From: Lachancea thermotolerans CBS 6340
Lineage: Eukaryota > Ascomycota > Saccharomycetes > Saccharomycetales > Saccharomycetaceae
Assembly: GCF_000142805.1 (NCBI RefSeq)
Contig: NC_013083.1
Span: 930,001-994,000, forward strand
Direction: 5' to 3'
DNA: 64,000 bases
A program made the translations under genes and the position numbers. The notes below the pieces were generated by a model, which was given only the letters and a program-made list of their open reading frames with translations, searched no databases and had not been told where the DNA came from. Positions 10,157-19,475 of the stretch are shown here, piece after piece; positions within the stretch are counted from its first letter, which is position 1, and every line of letters begins with the position of its first letter.

Positions 10157-11875
10157 TTAGCGCCTGAATACCCGCGCGAAGTTTCTTTTCACATTCGCAG
10201 CATTCTCCCTCACGATGTCTATTGTTGGTCTGGAGAAGATGTCATCAATCTCTTCCAAGGTCTTGTTCTTTGTCTCAGGCATGAACAGAAGCTGGTATGG
10301 GATACCGATGACGATGGCAATACCACCGTAGAACCCAAGGGTTAAACCTGTGTACGTCATAGCCTTCTGCATTCTGTCGAAGTTGTAGGTCACTGTCCAA
10401 CTCCAGAGATACAGCATGGTAGAACATACGGTCATACCCACGGATCTGGTGGCCAGCGAGAAAGACTCAGAAGGCAAAACCCACGTCAGTGCAGAATAAG
10501 AACCAAACGCCATGTTATACAGAATTTGGCCTGTCAGGTAAACACCCTCTGCGGCTGGCAGATTCGTCTCCCTATTGATCTGGTACCCAACACCCACGAG
10601 AACCAATCCCAATGTGAATAAGACAATTGTGTTAGCCCAGGTACGTCTCCCGAACCTGTCCATATACAGGATTGCTGGAATAGTACCCAGAAGCAATGCA
10701 GCACCACCGACCATGGACATGGCCACCGATCTCTTTTCACTGAAACCGATTTGGCCCATTAGAGTGGACATGTAGTACATGATGGCGTTGATACCAGTCA
10801 GCTGGCCTAAGGAAACCATCATCACGGCATAGACGAGAGCACGGCGGTTACGGGGAATGCGAATAAGGTCAAACCAAGCTTGGAAACGCGATTCATTGGC
10901 GCGCAGTTCTTTGTCTTGAGCTGCGGCATGCCTCATTTCCAAGAACTCCAGATTGTTGTTGTCATGTTTCACATCCCTGAGACGTTTCCAGACGTTCCAG
11001 CCTTCGCCGATACGACCTTTGTGAACCAGCCAACGAGGCGACTCAGGCAAAAAGAACATTCCGACCAGCAGAATTGTTGAAAAGACAAGCGAGGAACCAA
11101 CCATAAAACGCCAACCGCCGTGGACGTCGAAGAAAATCACACCGACGATATACCCAAACAGTTCACCCAGGGCAATATTGAACTGGTACATGGAGACCAG
11201 GTTACCTCTCACTGTCGAAGGCACGGACTCCGAAACATAGATACCGACACATCCACCCTCAATACCCACACCGACACCTAGAATAAACCGGCCCGCGTAC
11301 ATGAGATGGTGGCTCGTCGAGGCCGCGCACAGGATCGCGCCCACGGTGTACCATATACAAGAGATCATAATGGACGACTTACGTCCGAACCATTCGTTGA
11401 GGGGCGACATGATGACAGAACCAGCCATGGCGCCCAAGGGCATCAGCGACGACACCATCGAGGCCTCGTGAGCCGACAGGTGTAGCGCCTTGTTCATCCC
11501 GATAGAAGCACCGGAAATGATAGACTGGTCGATACCGGACAGGATACCTGCAGCGGAGGCAAACGCTCCCAGCATATATACCATGTAGCGTTTGTCCTCG
11601 AACTCAAAACCGAGGTCGAGCGAACAGATTCTCCTCCAGAGCGAGCGTTCCTGCTTGAAGGAGTCTCCCAGCTCGTTGAGCTGGGCCACCTCTGCGTCGA
11701 GGTTAAACTGCCTGTTCAGCACCGAGTGTGCCTTTTCAGCATCTTGCTCGATGTCGATCTTGGCGGCAGAGGAGTCCACAAACACATCTTCGTCGTGCTT
11801 GGTGACAGGCTTCAATTCATCTCGCGAGAAATTGTTGACAGAGTTGAGCTCTATGCTTCGAGAAGAGGAGCTCAT
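10157..11875 (-). CDS. MFS sugar porter, substrate unknown
   Basis: A 572-residue major facilitator superfamily transporter of the sugar porter family, expected in the plasma membrane. After a hydrophilic N-tail of about 90 residues come about twelve hydrophobic segments with family signatures: RFILGVGVG, PESPRWLVHKGR (about residue 275) and LDR/FGRR loop motifs between segments, GQLTGINAIMYY (the QLSGIN-type motif at the start of the C-half), WVLPSESFSLATRS, and PETKNKTLEEID after the last segment. It is unlike the S. cerevisiae hexose (Hxt), maltose, inositol (Itr) or glycerol (Stl1) carriers that I can recall, so substrate is left open; sugars, polyols or inositol are possible. It sits exactly where the PEX14-INO80 block meets the ACS2 block and has no counterpart there in S. 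cerevisiae. Confidence 0.85.
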   Translation of the reverse strand: MSSSSRSIELNSVNNFSRDELKPVTKHDEDVFVDSSAAKIDIEQDAEKAHSVLNRQFNLDAEVAQLNELGDSFKQERSLWRRICSLDLGFEFEDKRYMVYMLGAFASAAGILSGIDQSIISGASIGMNKALHLSAHEASMVSSLMPLGAMAGSVIMSPLNEWFGRKSSIMISCIWYTVGAILCAASTSHHLMYAGRFILGVGVGIEGGCVGIYVSESVPSTVRGNLVSMYQFNIALGELFGYIVGVIFFDVHGGWRFMVGSSLVFSTILLVGMFFLPESPRWLVHKGRIGEGWNVWKRLRDVKHDNNNLEFLEMRHAAAQDKELRANESRFQAWFDLIRIPRNRRALVYAVMMVSLGQLTGINAIMYYMSTLMGQIGFSEKRSVAMSMVGGAALLLGTIPAILYMDRFGRRTWANTIVLFTLGLVLVGVGYQINRETNLPAAEGVYLTGQILYNMAFGSYSALTWVLPSESFSLATRSVGMTVCSTMLYLWSWTVTYNFDRMQKAMTYTGLTLGFYGGIAIVIGIPYQLLFMPETKNKTLEEIDDIFSRPTIDIVRENAANVKRNFARVFRR

Positions 11876-11961
11876 TTGAATTGTTGATTGTATCTTTGAT
11901 ACACTTGTGGTGAGTGGGAAGATTCAGAGAATGAGTTTCTCTACCGCGCAAGGACGTTTGG

Positions 11962-11969
11962 TATTTATA
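11962..11969 (-). promoter_or_regulatory. TATA box of the sugar porter gene
   Basis: TATAAATA on the minus strand, about 90 bases upstream of the porter's ATG. A consensus TATA fits a regulated gene. Assigned by motif and distance only. Confidence 0.5.
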
Positions 11970-12945
11970 CTCGACTGTCGCGATCGATTGGAGGGAGTCT
12001 TCAACAGAGCCGGGAGTTCGGCTTGGCTGTTGGTTCCTGCAGCTACATGACGCTATCGCCGTCAGTGCGAAGAGGCCATTCAGGTGCCCCTAGAGGAGCT
12101 CGCGGCAGCGGCGAACTTTGGGCGTCCCCAGCGCTTGCATTTTTTTTTTTTTGTTTTTTTCTTCGCCACCTCTTCCCCACACCTGGCGCTCCGTAACCGG
12201 AATCCCGGAGAAATGCAGGCTGCAGCAACCATCACAAAATCCGGGGTAAAACACTTCAGAAAAGCCCCGAGAAACATTTCTTGGGTGATTAGGGCTGCAT
12301 ATTTTGGGTTCGGGAAGCCACGGTTAAGGAAGAATGTTTTTCCATATCGGCAAGTCACCCCGCGAGGGGGCGTCAGACGCGCGCCCGTCACCCCGGAAAC
12401 CAGCGGCGGCCCGGAACAATCCAGGTGCTGCCGGAGAAACACGGCCTTCATATTGAGGCTGGGCACACTTGGCGGTCTGGAACATAGGGTCCGGGCTTAC
12501 GATAGGATACTGATACAACCACTTTTGCCAACGATTTCTCCCTGGACAATGGCGTGCTCGGCACTTGGCACCGCCGCGCGTGGCCACGCCACTGCGCGCT
12601 GGCCGCGAAAAGCCAGTCCCGTACTTTTGCCCCGTATTTCCACGCACTTCCAGGGGGCGTGCGCTTCTCCGAGGAGCCGTATCTACGTCTGCTGCCGGGC
12701 ACGCTCGCAGCCTCAGCGGGACTTCACACCATATGGATCCCTCGCTCGCAAGTACGGGCTCGAGCCGCGGCTACGCGCGCTATTCTAGCGGGGACTCCCC
12801 GCATTCTCGAGCCTCCGGTAAGCTGGCGTTCCGCGGACTTGCCTGCGAACTCTGTGCCTGCGCAGCGGTGTGCCGTGAGAGCCTCTACGTTTGGCCCTGG
12901 AGGGCAATGGGAGCCCTTGCCCTGCGCGTGCGGCCATCGCCATGC

Positions 12946-12969
12946 ACGGCGAGAATGTACTCTCGCCGT
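12946..12969. repeat. Perfect 9-bp inverted repeat in GC island
   Basis: ACGGCGAGA and TCTCGCCGT flank a 6-base loop (ATGTAC). It may form a hairpin or be a palindromic protein site; no known factor is recognised. Confidence 0.6.
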
Positions 12970-14058
12970 AGGGCGTGGGGGCGCGACGCTTGAGGCTACA
13001 GCACTTAGCACGAATTCGCTCGATCCCAACAGCGCACGCGCACGTGACCACTTGAGGCGCGGGTTTTGCGGGGCCACAAGGGGCTTTGTGCCGCTGGCGC
13101 TGCTCCTCGTCGTTGGAGGCGTGCGTGCCTCAAGACAACGTGCGCTGTCTGCGCTTGTCTGGGCTGGCCGCAGGGCTTCGCCCCAAATGGGCGGACGGTT
13201 GGAATCGCTAAACGACGGATCACGTGAGCGAGACTCACGCGCTTGCACATGTCGCGGAATACGAGCCACTAACGCCGGGCCGCCCGAGACCGCAGCTGAT
13301 GCGCTGTCGCACTAAACGGAGATCTCGGCCTCTGCGTGAAACTCAATATGCGCCCGGCGCTTGTTCACCGTTAAGAGCGCGGCCGATACAGACGCAGCCC
13401 GGACTTTTCGGGCTTCAGGATATTGTCGTATTTATCGGACACCTGTGCTCCTTCCGCTATTACCAGAGTGCTCGAGTGCCCGATAGTCTGTTGGGACCTC
13501 TCGGAGTTTTGCGGCTCAAGCTAGCCGGCGAGAAGTTTCGGAGCCACCTTCTCCAACCGAAACGTTACTCCAAGTTGCTGGCCGAATTTCAGCCACAGGC
13601 CCATTCACCCGCGCGCGAAGGCCAAGCCCTTCGCTCGTGGCAATGGATTACTAGCGCCGCTGAGGGCTCCCCACCTCGTGGGAAACAACATTGAGCAGAC
13701 CCGTGAGCGCCCTCGACACAGAAAGCGCGCTCGCTGGCTGAGTTTGAGCGCGCTCGGCGGCTAACGCTGGACGTTCATCGCTTCGTACGCAGACGGACGG
13801 ACCGGCAGCTCTTCGGTCGAATCCGAAAAAAGCGCAGGGCACGTGCTCAGAACTCTTGTCGCCTCTCTTGTCGCTTCTCTCGTACCTTCGGACTAATCGC
13901 TCATATCACTTAAATCCAACAGAAAATTTTTCCATTGGAAACTAATAGTGAAGGGCTCGCCGTACAAGTATTGGACGATTCAAGATTGAAAACGGTTACT
14001 GAAATGGGCAGGGTACTTTTCAAGTGTTTTATCTAACACTACGAAGTACAAAGCACAA

Positions 14059-14097
14059 AGTACTAAGTAGCAAGTAGCAAGTACCAAGTACCAGTTA
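14059..14097 (+). repeat. Short tandem CAAGTAC/G heptamers
   Basis: About five imperfect 7-base units (CAAGTAC, CAAGTAG and close variants) in tandem, about 190 bases upstream of the ACS2 start. Just downstream, GATCAGC occurs three times between about 14118 and 14175. Likely replication slippage in the ACS2 promoter or leader. Confidence 0.55.
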
Positions 14098-14285
14098 CAA
14101 ACGCAGGATAGTCCGAGGATCAGCGCTTCTAGGTTCGAAACAGCAGAATACAGGATCAGCACAGAAGATCAGCAGTTCTAATTTAAGGGCATTTTCAGGT
14201 CGGTTTCGAGTGTGCAAATATTCAGGTTTAGCATTCTCCGAGGAAGTTTATAGCGTCCTCTCCCCACAGATACAACTCAATTGCA

Positions 14286-16334
14286 ATGACCAAACAACAC
14301 AAAGTGGTTCACGAGGCTCACAACGTGGAGCTGCGTGAGGCACCCGAGCATTTCTACAAGTCGCAGCCCGCCCCGGGTCACGTGACGTCCATGGACCAGT
14401 ACCGCGAGATGTACGAGCAGTCCATCCAGGACCCAGAGGGCTTCTTCGGGCCCATGGCGCGCGAGCACCTCCACTGGGACCGTCCCTTCACCAAGGTGTG
14501 CGCCGGCTCGCTCGAGAACGGCGACGCGTCTTGGTTCCTAAACGGTGAGCTGAACGCCTCGTACAACTGTGTCGACAGACACGCCTTCGCTAACCCTTCC
14601 AAGCCCGCGCTTATCTACGAGGCCGACGACGAGAAGGACAACCGCGTCGTGACCTTCGGCGAGCTGTTGCGCCAGGTTTCCGAGGTCGCCGGCGTGCTCA
14701 AGAGCTGGGGTGTCAAGAAGGGCGACACCGTCGCCGTCTACCTGCCAATGATCGCCGAGGCTGTTGTTGCCATGCTTGCGGTTGCCAGACTTGGCGCTAT
14801 TCACTCTGTTGTCTTTGCCGGGTTCTCCGCGGGCTCCTTGAAGGAGCGTGTGGTCGACGCGGGCAGCAGAGTCGTCATTACCTGCGACGAGGGCCGCAGA
14901 GGTGGTAAGACCGTCCACACCAAGAAGATCGTGGATGAGGGTCTAGCTGGCGTTGACTCCGTCTCGCACATCCTGGTGTTTCAGAGAACTGGCTCTGCCG
15001 GCATCCCAATGAAGCCAGGCCGTGACTTCTGGTGGCACGAGGAGACCGCCAAGCACCGCGGCTACCTACCTCCAACCCCTGTCAATGCCGAGGACCCTCT
15101 GTTCTTGCTATACACTTCCGGTTCCACCGGTTCTCCAAAGGGTGTCGTCCATTCGACCGCCGGCTACCTGCTAGGTGCCGCGTTGACCACCAAATACGTT
15201 TTCGATATTCATCCACAAGACGTCCTATTCACTGCCGGTGACGTGGGCTGGATTACTGGCCACACCTACGCTCTGTACGGTCCTTTGGCTCTCGGTACCG
15301 CCACCATCATTTTCGAGTCAACTCCAGCGTACCCAGACTACGGTAGATACTGGAGAATAATCGAGCGTCACAAGGCCACCCACTTCTACGTGGCTCCTAC
15401 CGCGCTACGACTAATCAAGCGCGTGGGCGAGGCTGAAATCTCGAAATACGATACCTCTTCGCTCAGAGTGTTGGGTTCTGTCGGTGAACCTATTTCTCCT
15501 GACTTGTGGGAATGGTACCACGACAAGGTCGGTAACAAGAACTGTGTCATTTGCGATACCATGTGGCAAACTGAGTCCGGTTCTCACTTGATTGCGCCGC
15601 TAGCCGGTGCTGTCGGCACGAAGCCAGGTTCTGCCACTGTTCCATTCTTCGGCGTTGACGCCTGTCTCATCGACCCAGTTTCTGGTGAAGAGCTCAAGGG
15701 CAACGACGTTGAAGGTGTTCTGGCTGTCAAGTCTCCATGGCCATCCATGGCCAGATCCGTGTGGAACAACCACTCGCGTTACATCGAGACCTACTTGAAG
15801 CCTTATCCAGGTTTCTACTTCACTGGCGACGGTGCCGGTAGAGACCACGACGGCTACTACTGGATTAGAGGTAGAGTCGACGACGTGGTCAACGTTTCTG
15901 GCCACAGACTTTCTACGGCTGAGATCGAGGCCGCACTGGGTGAGCACGACGGTGTCTCGGAGTCTGCCGTTGTGGGTATCACCGACGAGCTGACGGGTCA
16001 GGCCGTCATTGCTTTCGTGTCTTTGAAAGACGGTTACTTGCAAGAAAACGCTTCCGAAGGCGACATGGCCCACATTACTCCCGACAATTTGCGCCGCGAG
16101 CTGGTGCTCCAGGTTAGAGGCGAGATCGGCCCATTCGCCGCTCCTAAATCCGTCGTTGTGGTCAACGACTTACCAAAGACCAGATCCGGTAAGATTATGA
16201 GAAGAGTCCTGAGAAAGGTGGCCTCTAACGAGGCGGACCAGTTGGGCGACATGTCCACCCTGGCGAACCCGGACTGCGTTCCATCCATCATTTCTGCCGT
16301 GGAAAACCAGTTCTTGATTCAAAAGAAGAAATAA
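14286..16334 (+). CDS. ACS2: Acetyl-CoA synthetase, nucleocytosolic
   Basis: Makes acetyl-CoA from acetate, ATP and CoA through an acetyl-AMP intermediate; in yeast the Acs2 type supplies cytosolic and nuclear acetyl-CoA for lipids and histone acetylation during growth on glucose. The 682-residue length equals that of S. cerevisiae Acs2 (683). Visible: the adenylation signature [15 protein letters not shown] near residue 275, the MWQTESG motif, the [20 protein letters not shown] core, and the catalytic lysine in TRSGKIMRR near residue 637. Codon use is strongly biased (GCC, GGT, AAG, GAC), as in highly expressed genes. It opens the YLR/YDR zipped block; its long upstream region is the GC island. 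Confidence 0.97.
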   Translation: MTKQHKVVHEAHNVELREAPEHFYKSQPAPGHVTSMDQYREMYEQSIQDPEGFFGPMAREHLHWDRPFTKVCAGSLENGDASWFLNGELNASYNCVDRHAFANPSKPALIYEADDEKDNRVVTFGELLRQVSEVAGVLKSWGVKKGDTVAVYLPMIAEAVVAMLAVARLGAIHSVVFAGFSAGSLKERVVDAGSRVVITCDEGRRGGKTVHTKKIVDEGLAGVDSVSHILVFQRTGSAGIPMKPGRDFWWHEETAKHRGYLPPTPVNAEDPLFLLYTSGSTGSPKGVVHSTAGYLLGAALTTKYVFDIHPQDVLFTAGDVGWITGHTYALYGPLALGTATIIFESTPAYPDYGRYWRIIERHKATHFYVAPTALRLIKRVGEAEISKYDTSSLRVLGSVGEPISPDLWEWYHDKVGNKNCVICDTMWQTESGSHLIAPLAGAVGTKPGSATVPFFGVDACLIDPVSGEELKGNDVEGVLAVKSPWPSMARSVWNNHSRYIETYLKPYPGFYFTGDGAGRDHDGYYWIRGRVDDVVNVSGHRLSTAEIEAALGEHDGVSESAVVGITDELTGQAVIAFVSLKDGYLQENASEGDMAHITPDNLRRELVLQVRGEIGPFAAPKSVVVVNDLPKTRSGKIMRRVLRKVASNEADQLGDMSTLANPDCVPSIISAVENQFLIQKKK

Positions 16335-17395
16335 TCGAGTACCCCCAAGAAAACATTTCGCAGAGAGAATGACAGTGGGTAGCCACATGTAACTATCAAC
16401 TGTAGCGCACTCTTTGCATTGATTTATTCATCTCAATACATGTGCAAACCAGTACACGAAGCGCGCGGCAAATATTCAGAGCTATTGAGTTATATGGATG
16501 CTTTCTTATTTCTCGACTTACGTAAAGTATTCTTAGGAGATACGAAGCCCCGCTTCAACAATAAACTCACGTTGCTAAAGACATAAAACCTTGAGACAAG
16601 AATACTGTCAGAAACAGTGAAACAGACTCTGCAAGTCAAGCCGAAGCTTGACAGAAGATGATTAGCTACCGGGGAACTCCCTCCGGGCCCCAAACCAAGT
16701 GAGGTTGGATCTTTTAATCGCCCTCAAGGTATGATATGGCTGCAATGTTCAGAGTTCTGAGCCAGACCTGTTGATTTTTCACTGTAAAACGCCAGCGGGC
16801 ATCTTCTTGCGCAGAACGGCTGTTCTTGGACCCATAATCCGCTTTTGTCTACCTTGTGGCCTTCTTTGGCTGGGTTGTAATTCCGATGGCTTGCAACGTT
16901 ACCTTTCAGCTTCTTAGATCTTGTGGCTTACTGCATTGCTTACAAACAAGACTACCGATGCCTGCATATACGACGCGGTTTCTAACGATGGTCCAAACGT
17001 GGACCAAGAAAAGGCATTACGGTATTTTAGCCTCACCAATATCGGTATCTCCAACGTTTGACGTTTTTATCTTTGTCTTTTCAATTCGTGTCTGATTCGT
17101 GTGTAATGCGAGGCGGCTTCAGCAAAGTATCCCGCTTTGTCAAAGCAGCTTCTCCGCGCGAGCCGATACTGTTAAACTGCGCTATTCTGACCAGGGAGAA
17201 CCGTTTGTTTCTGTATCCGGTTACTTGCCATTCATATACCGAGCCTCTCTTGCAGCGAATACACAAGCTTTGTTCAAGTGAAGAATAACTGACTTAGCCG
17301 CGTGAGAGCACAATCATCAATGGTGCAGGTCGAAGTCAAACCGTCAGCAATATCTTTAACTGAGTTTATTTCAACATAACTACAAGCATCAAGAA
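16335..17395. other. Intergenic 1.06 kb between ACS2 and the YLR152C orthologue
   Basis: Tandem genes flank it, so only one promoter is needed. No frame with an ATG and recognisable product was found on either strand. The ACS2-proximal part (16540-16700) is rich in perfect hairpins and is listed separately. The remainder, 16710-17395, shows no clear motif; it should include the promoter and leader of the downstream transporter gene. Confidence 0.6.
16540..16700 (+). ncRNA. Hairpin-rich segment, possible non-coding RNA
   Basis: Three perfect stem-loops follow each other: GAAGC-CCC-GCTTC (16544-16556), ACTGT-CAGAA-ACAGT (16604-16618) and GTCAAGC-CGAA-GCTTGAC (16635-16652, a tetraloop), then a GC-rich run with GGGG (16671-16674) and CCCC (16688-16691). 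Such a density is unusual for a yeast spacer. I see no snoRNA box pair that convinces and no polymerase III box. It could be a small non-coding RNA or a structured 3' region. The strand is not determined. Confidence 0.25.
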
Positions 17396-19255
17396 ATGTC
17401 TATTGGAGTTGGTGTGGCGATTTACGCCGCTATTAAGCCAGTTCTAAAGATATATGTTATCATCCTAGTGGGGTACCTGCTGGCCAGATACAACCTAGCC
17501 ACAGTAGAAACCAGCAGGGGCGTTTCCAATATGGTGGTTAATGCGATCCTGCCGTGCCTAACCTTCAACAAGATTGTGGGTAATATTTCCGACAAAGACA
17601 TCAAAGAGGTCGGCGTTCTTGTACTGACTGCGTTTCTCATTTTCGCTGTCGGCGGGGTGGGCGCGCTCATCACTAAATGGCTCACCAACTCGCCGAAACA
17701 GTGGTACTGGGGGCTATTATTCGCAGGAATCTTTCCCAATATCTCCGACCTCCCCATCGCGTATGTTCAGAGCATGAGCAACGGATCTGTCTTCACATCA
17801 GGGCAGGTTGACCGCGGTGTCGCGTATTGCTGCATTTTCTTATGCACACAGAGCTTTCTCATGATGAACTTCGGAATGTTCAGACTTGTGGGACTTGATT
17901 TCAGGGAGCCCTCGAAAGACGAGGAGCAGCTTTCGGAAAACAGTGATAATTCCTCGCATCTCAATTCAAAGTTGAGGGAAGGTGAGTTTACAAAGACACC
18001 GGAAAACGATGTAATTGCAGACAAACAAGGGCCAGCAAGCTTTCATGGTGATCGGCAGCCTCAAATGCTTGCCAGCGACAAGGGCAGTGTGGACATGCCA
18101 AGGTCTCTTTACGGTCAAGACGAAAACAGCAGTCAAAGCGAGGCGGATCTTGGAGATGAGCCGCAACACTTCCTGAACACTGTGAGCACGGGTAGCAGCC
18201 TCAGTAGTTCATCTGGTGCTACCGCATCTGACGTATTCCGTAGTGGTTCTCGGCATTCTGGATCGGAAAACAGCCACAGCCGCGCTGGCGTACCAATTTC
18301 CATTTCAGACACAATCCATAGAATGACCACCGCAAGGTCCACAGCCAGTGCGCTGTCCATAGGTTCACAGAGAAAGTCTCGCGGAAGGCAAAGACGTCTA
18401 TCACAAACCGCAAAGGATGTTATCAATGAATATAGTGCCGTCCAGAAAATTAAAACCGGGGAAATGGACCTCTCGAGACCTCTGTCTCTTACTCAAGAAT
18501 TTGGAAGTGGCAATGCATTTCCCAGTGACAAGAGCGATGACGAAGATGAAGAATACGACGGGTCTCTTCCTGCCGAAGGCGACAGGCGCGCCTCCTACAC
18601 TAGCTCCTCACAACTTTCAAGGAGGAGAAGTAAGAAATGGAAAAGAAGTTTAGCAAGCTTTGTTGAAAGATACAAACTTGGATGGCTAGTCTACATCATG
18701 GTCAACTTCTGCCGGCCGGCGTCTCTGGGCGCGCTTTTAGGCATTATATTCTGCATGATTCCTTGGGTCAAAGCTTTGTTTGTGCATACAGATGTGCATA
18801 TGCACCAAGCACCAGATGGTCAGCCTGTGCTAAATTTCCTCATGGATTTCACTGCCTATATAGGCAATGCTTGCGTCCCCTTAGGTCTGCTTCTGCTTGG
18901 TGGTACACTAGCTCGTCTTGAGATTGGATCATTGCCAAAAGGATTTTGGAAAACAACAGTTGCTATGACGGCATTTAGGCTTGTAATTCTTCCAATTGTA
19001 GGAATTGCTTGGGCAAACAAGCTTTACGATATCAACTGGATTGAAAACGATGTCGCTAAGTTTGTAGTGATATTAACGTGGGCGATGCCAAGTGCTACCG
19101 CGCAGGTATATTTCACCGCTTTCTACACTCCCTTGGAAGGAGAACACCTACAGATGGACTGCCTATCAGTTTTCTTCCTCAGCCAGTATGCTGTTCTTTT
19201 CATCACTTTATCAATAGTGGTAAGCTACGCGCTGAAGGTTGACTTAAAAGTATAA
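17396..19255 (+). CDS. YLR152C: AEC-family (auxin-efflux-carrier-like) membrane transporter
   Basis: A 619-residue integral membrane protein of the auxin efflux carrier family, orthologous by similarity and position to S. cerevisiae YLR152C, whose substrate is unknown. About five hydrophobic segments occupy residues 8-170, including the conserved NMVVNAILPCLTFNKIV segment and the GIFPNISDLPIAYVQS loop. A long hydrophilic, serine-rich central loop follows (about 175-425, probably cytosolic and phosphorylatable), and then a second bundle of hydrophobic segments (about 430-615) with GLLLLGGTLARLEIG and WAMPSATAQ. The S. cerevisiae protein is about 576 residues; the difference is in the loop. First ATG used. 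Confidence 0.88.
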   Translation: MSIGVGVAIYAAIKPVLKIYVIILVGYLLARYNLATVETSRGVSNMVVNAILPCLTFNKIVGNISDKDIKEVGVLVLTAFLIFAVGGVGALITKWLTNSPKQWYWGLLFAGIFPNISDLPIAYVQSMSNGSVFTSGQVDRGVAYCCIFLCTQSFLMMNFGMFRLVGLDFREPSKDEEQLSENSDNSSHLNSKLREGEFTKTPENDVIADKQGPASFHGDRQPQMLASDKGSVDMPRSLYGQDENSSQSEADLGDEPQHFLNTVSTGSSLSSSSGATASDVFRSGSRHSGSENSHSRAGVPISISDTIHRMTTARSTASALSIGSQRKSRGRQRRLSQTAKDVINEYSAVQKIKTGEMDLSRPLSLTQEFGSGNAFPSDKSDDEDEEYDGSLPAEGDRRASYTSSSQLSRRRSKKWKRSLASFVERYKLGWLVYIMVNFCRPASLGALLGIIFCMIPWVKALFVHTDVHMHQAPDGQPVLNFLMDFTAYIGNACVPLGLLLLGGTLARLEIGSLPKGFWKTTVAMTAFRLVILPIVGIAWANKLYDINWIENDVAKFVVILTWAMPSATAQVYFTAFYTPLEGEHLQMDCLSVFFLSQYAVLFITLSIVVSYALKVDLKV

Positions 19256-19346
19256 TAATGCTTTCACGTGACACACTGTTCGCTATAGAGTACTTTTAAT
19301 TATTGCATTTGTTTATGAGATACTAGGCGAGGTATTTAAGGACAAC

Positions 19347-19475
19347 ATGAATCATCAGTACGCACAAGCTGAGCTTCTTGATCAAGATGCTGGAGCCGAC
19401 AGCTTTGATCAAGAACCTTGGGAACTTCAAGGTTCAAAATGTACTACCATTGACAAGCGTTTGGCCTCCAAATAG
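19347..19475 (+). other. Upstream ORF overlapping the PCD1 start
   Basis: A 42-codon frame starting at ATG 19347 and ending with TAG at 19473-19475 overlaps the first 30 codons of PCD1 in another frame. If the mRNA starts above 19347, scanning ribosomes meet this ATG 40 bases before the PCD1 ATG. It could lower PCD1 translation; or transcription may start between the two ATGs. No homology recognised. Confidence 0.35.

Larger units (their letters stand above)
11876..14285. other. Divergent 2.4 kb intergenic region with GC-rich island
   Basis: Shared upstream region of the sugar porter (minus) and ACS2 (plus). The ends are of ordinary composition, but about 12060-13870 is strongly GC-rich (individual lines reach roughly 60-70 percent by eye, against 40-45 percent in neighbouring genes). 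Long frames are open on both strands in this island, as expected when A/T-rich stop codons are scarce; none resembles a protein and none has a codon pattern like the neighbours. It holds a T-rich tract (about 12139-12160), a 9-bp perfect hairpin (ACGGCGAGA/TCTCGCCGT, 12946-12969) and a CACGTG near 13839. Probably regulatory or a relic; I cannot tell which. Confidence 0.6.

Noticed and set aside
10070-10345. A 91-codon plus frame at the 3' end of the sugar porter
   Set aside because: It overlaps conserved porter coding sequence in antisense, and has no recognisable product.
12084-13315. Several overlapping frames of 80-253 codons on both strands
   Set aside because: They lie in the GC island, where stop codons are rare; there are no recognisable motifs, and the products are Ala/Arg/Gly-rich on either strand.
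16490-16693. A 67-codon minus frame after ACS2
   Set aside because: It begins with TTG, has no ATG at all, and covers the hairpin cluster, whose structure explains the sequence better.
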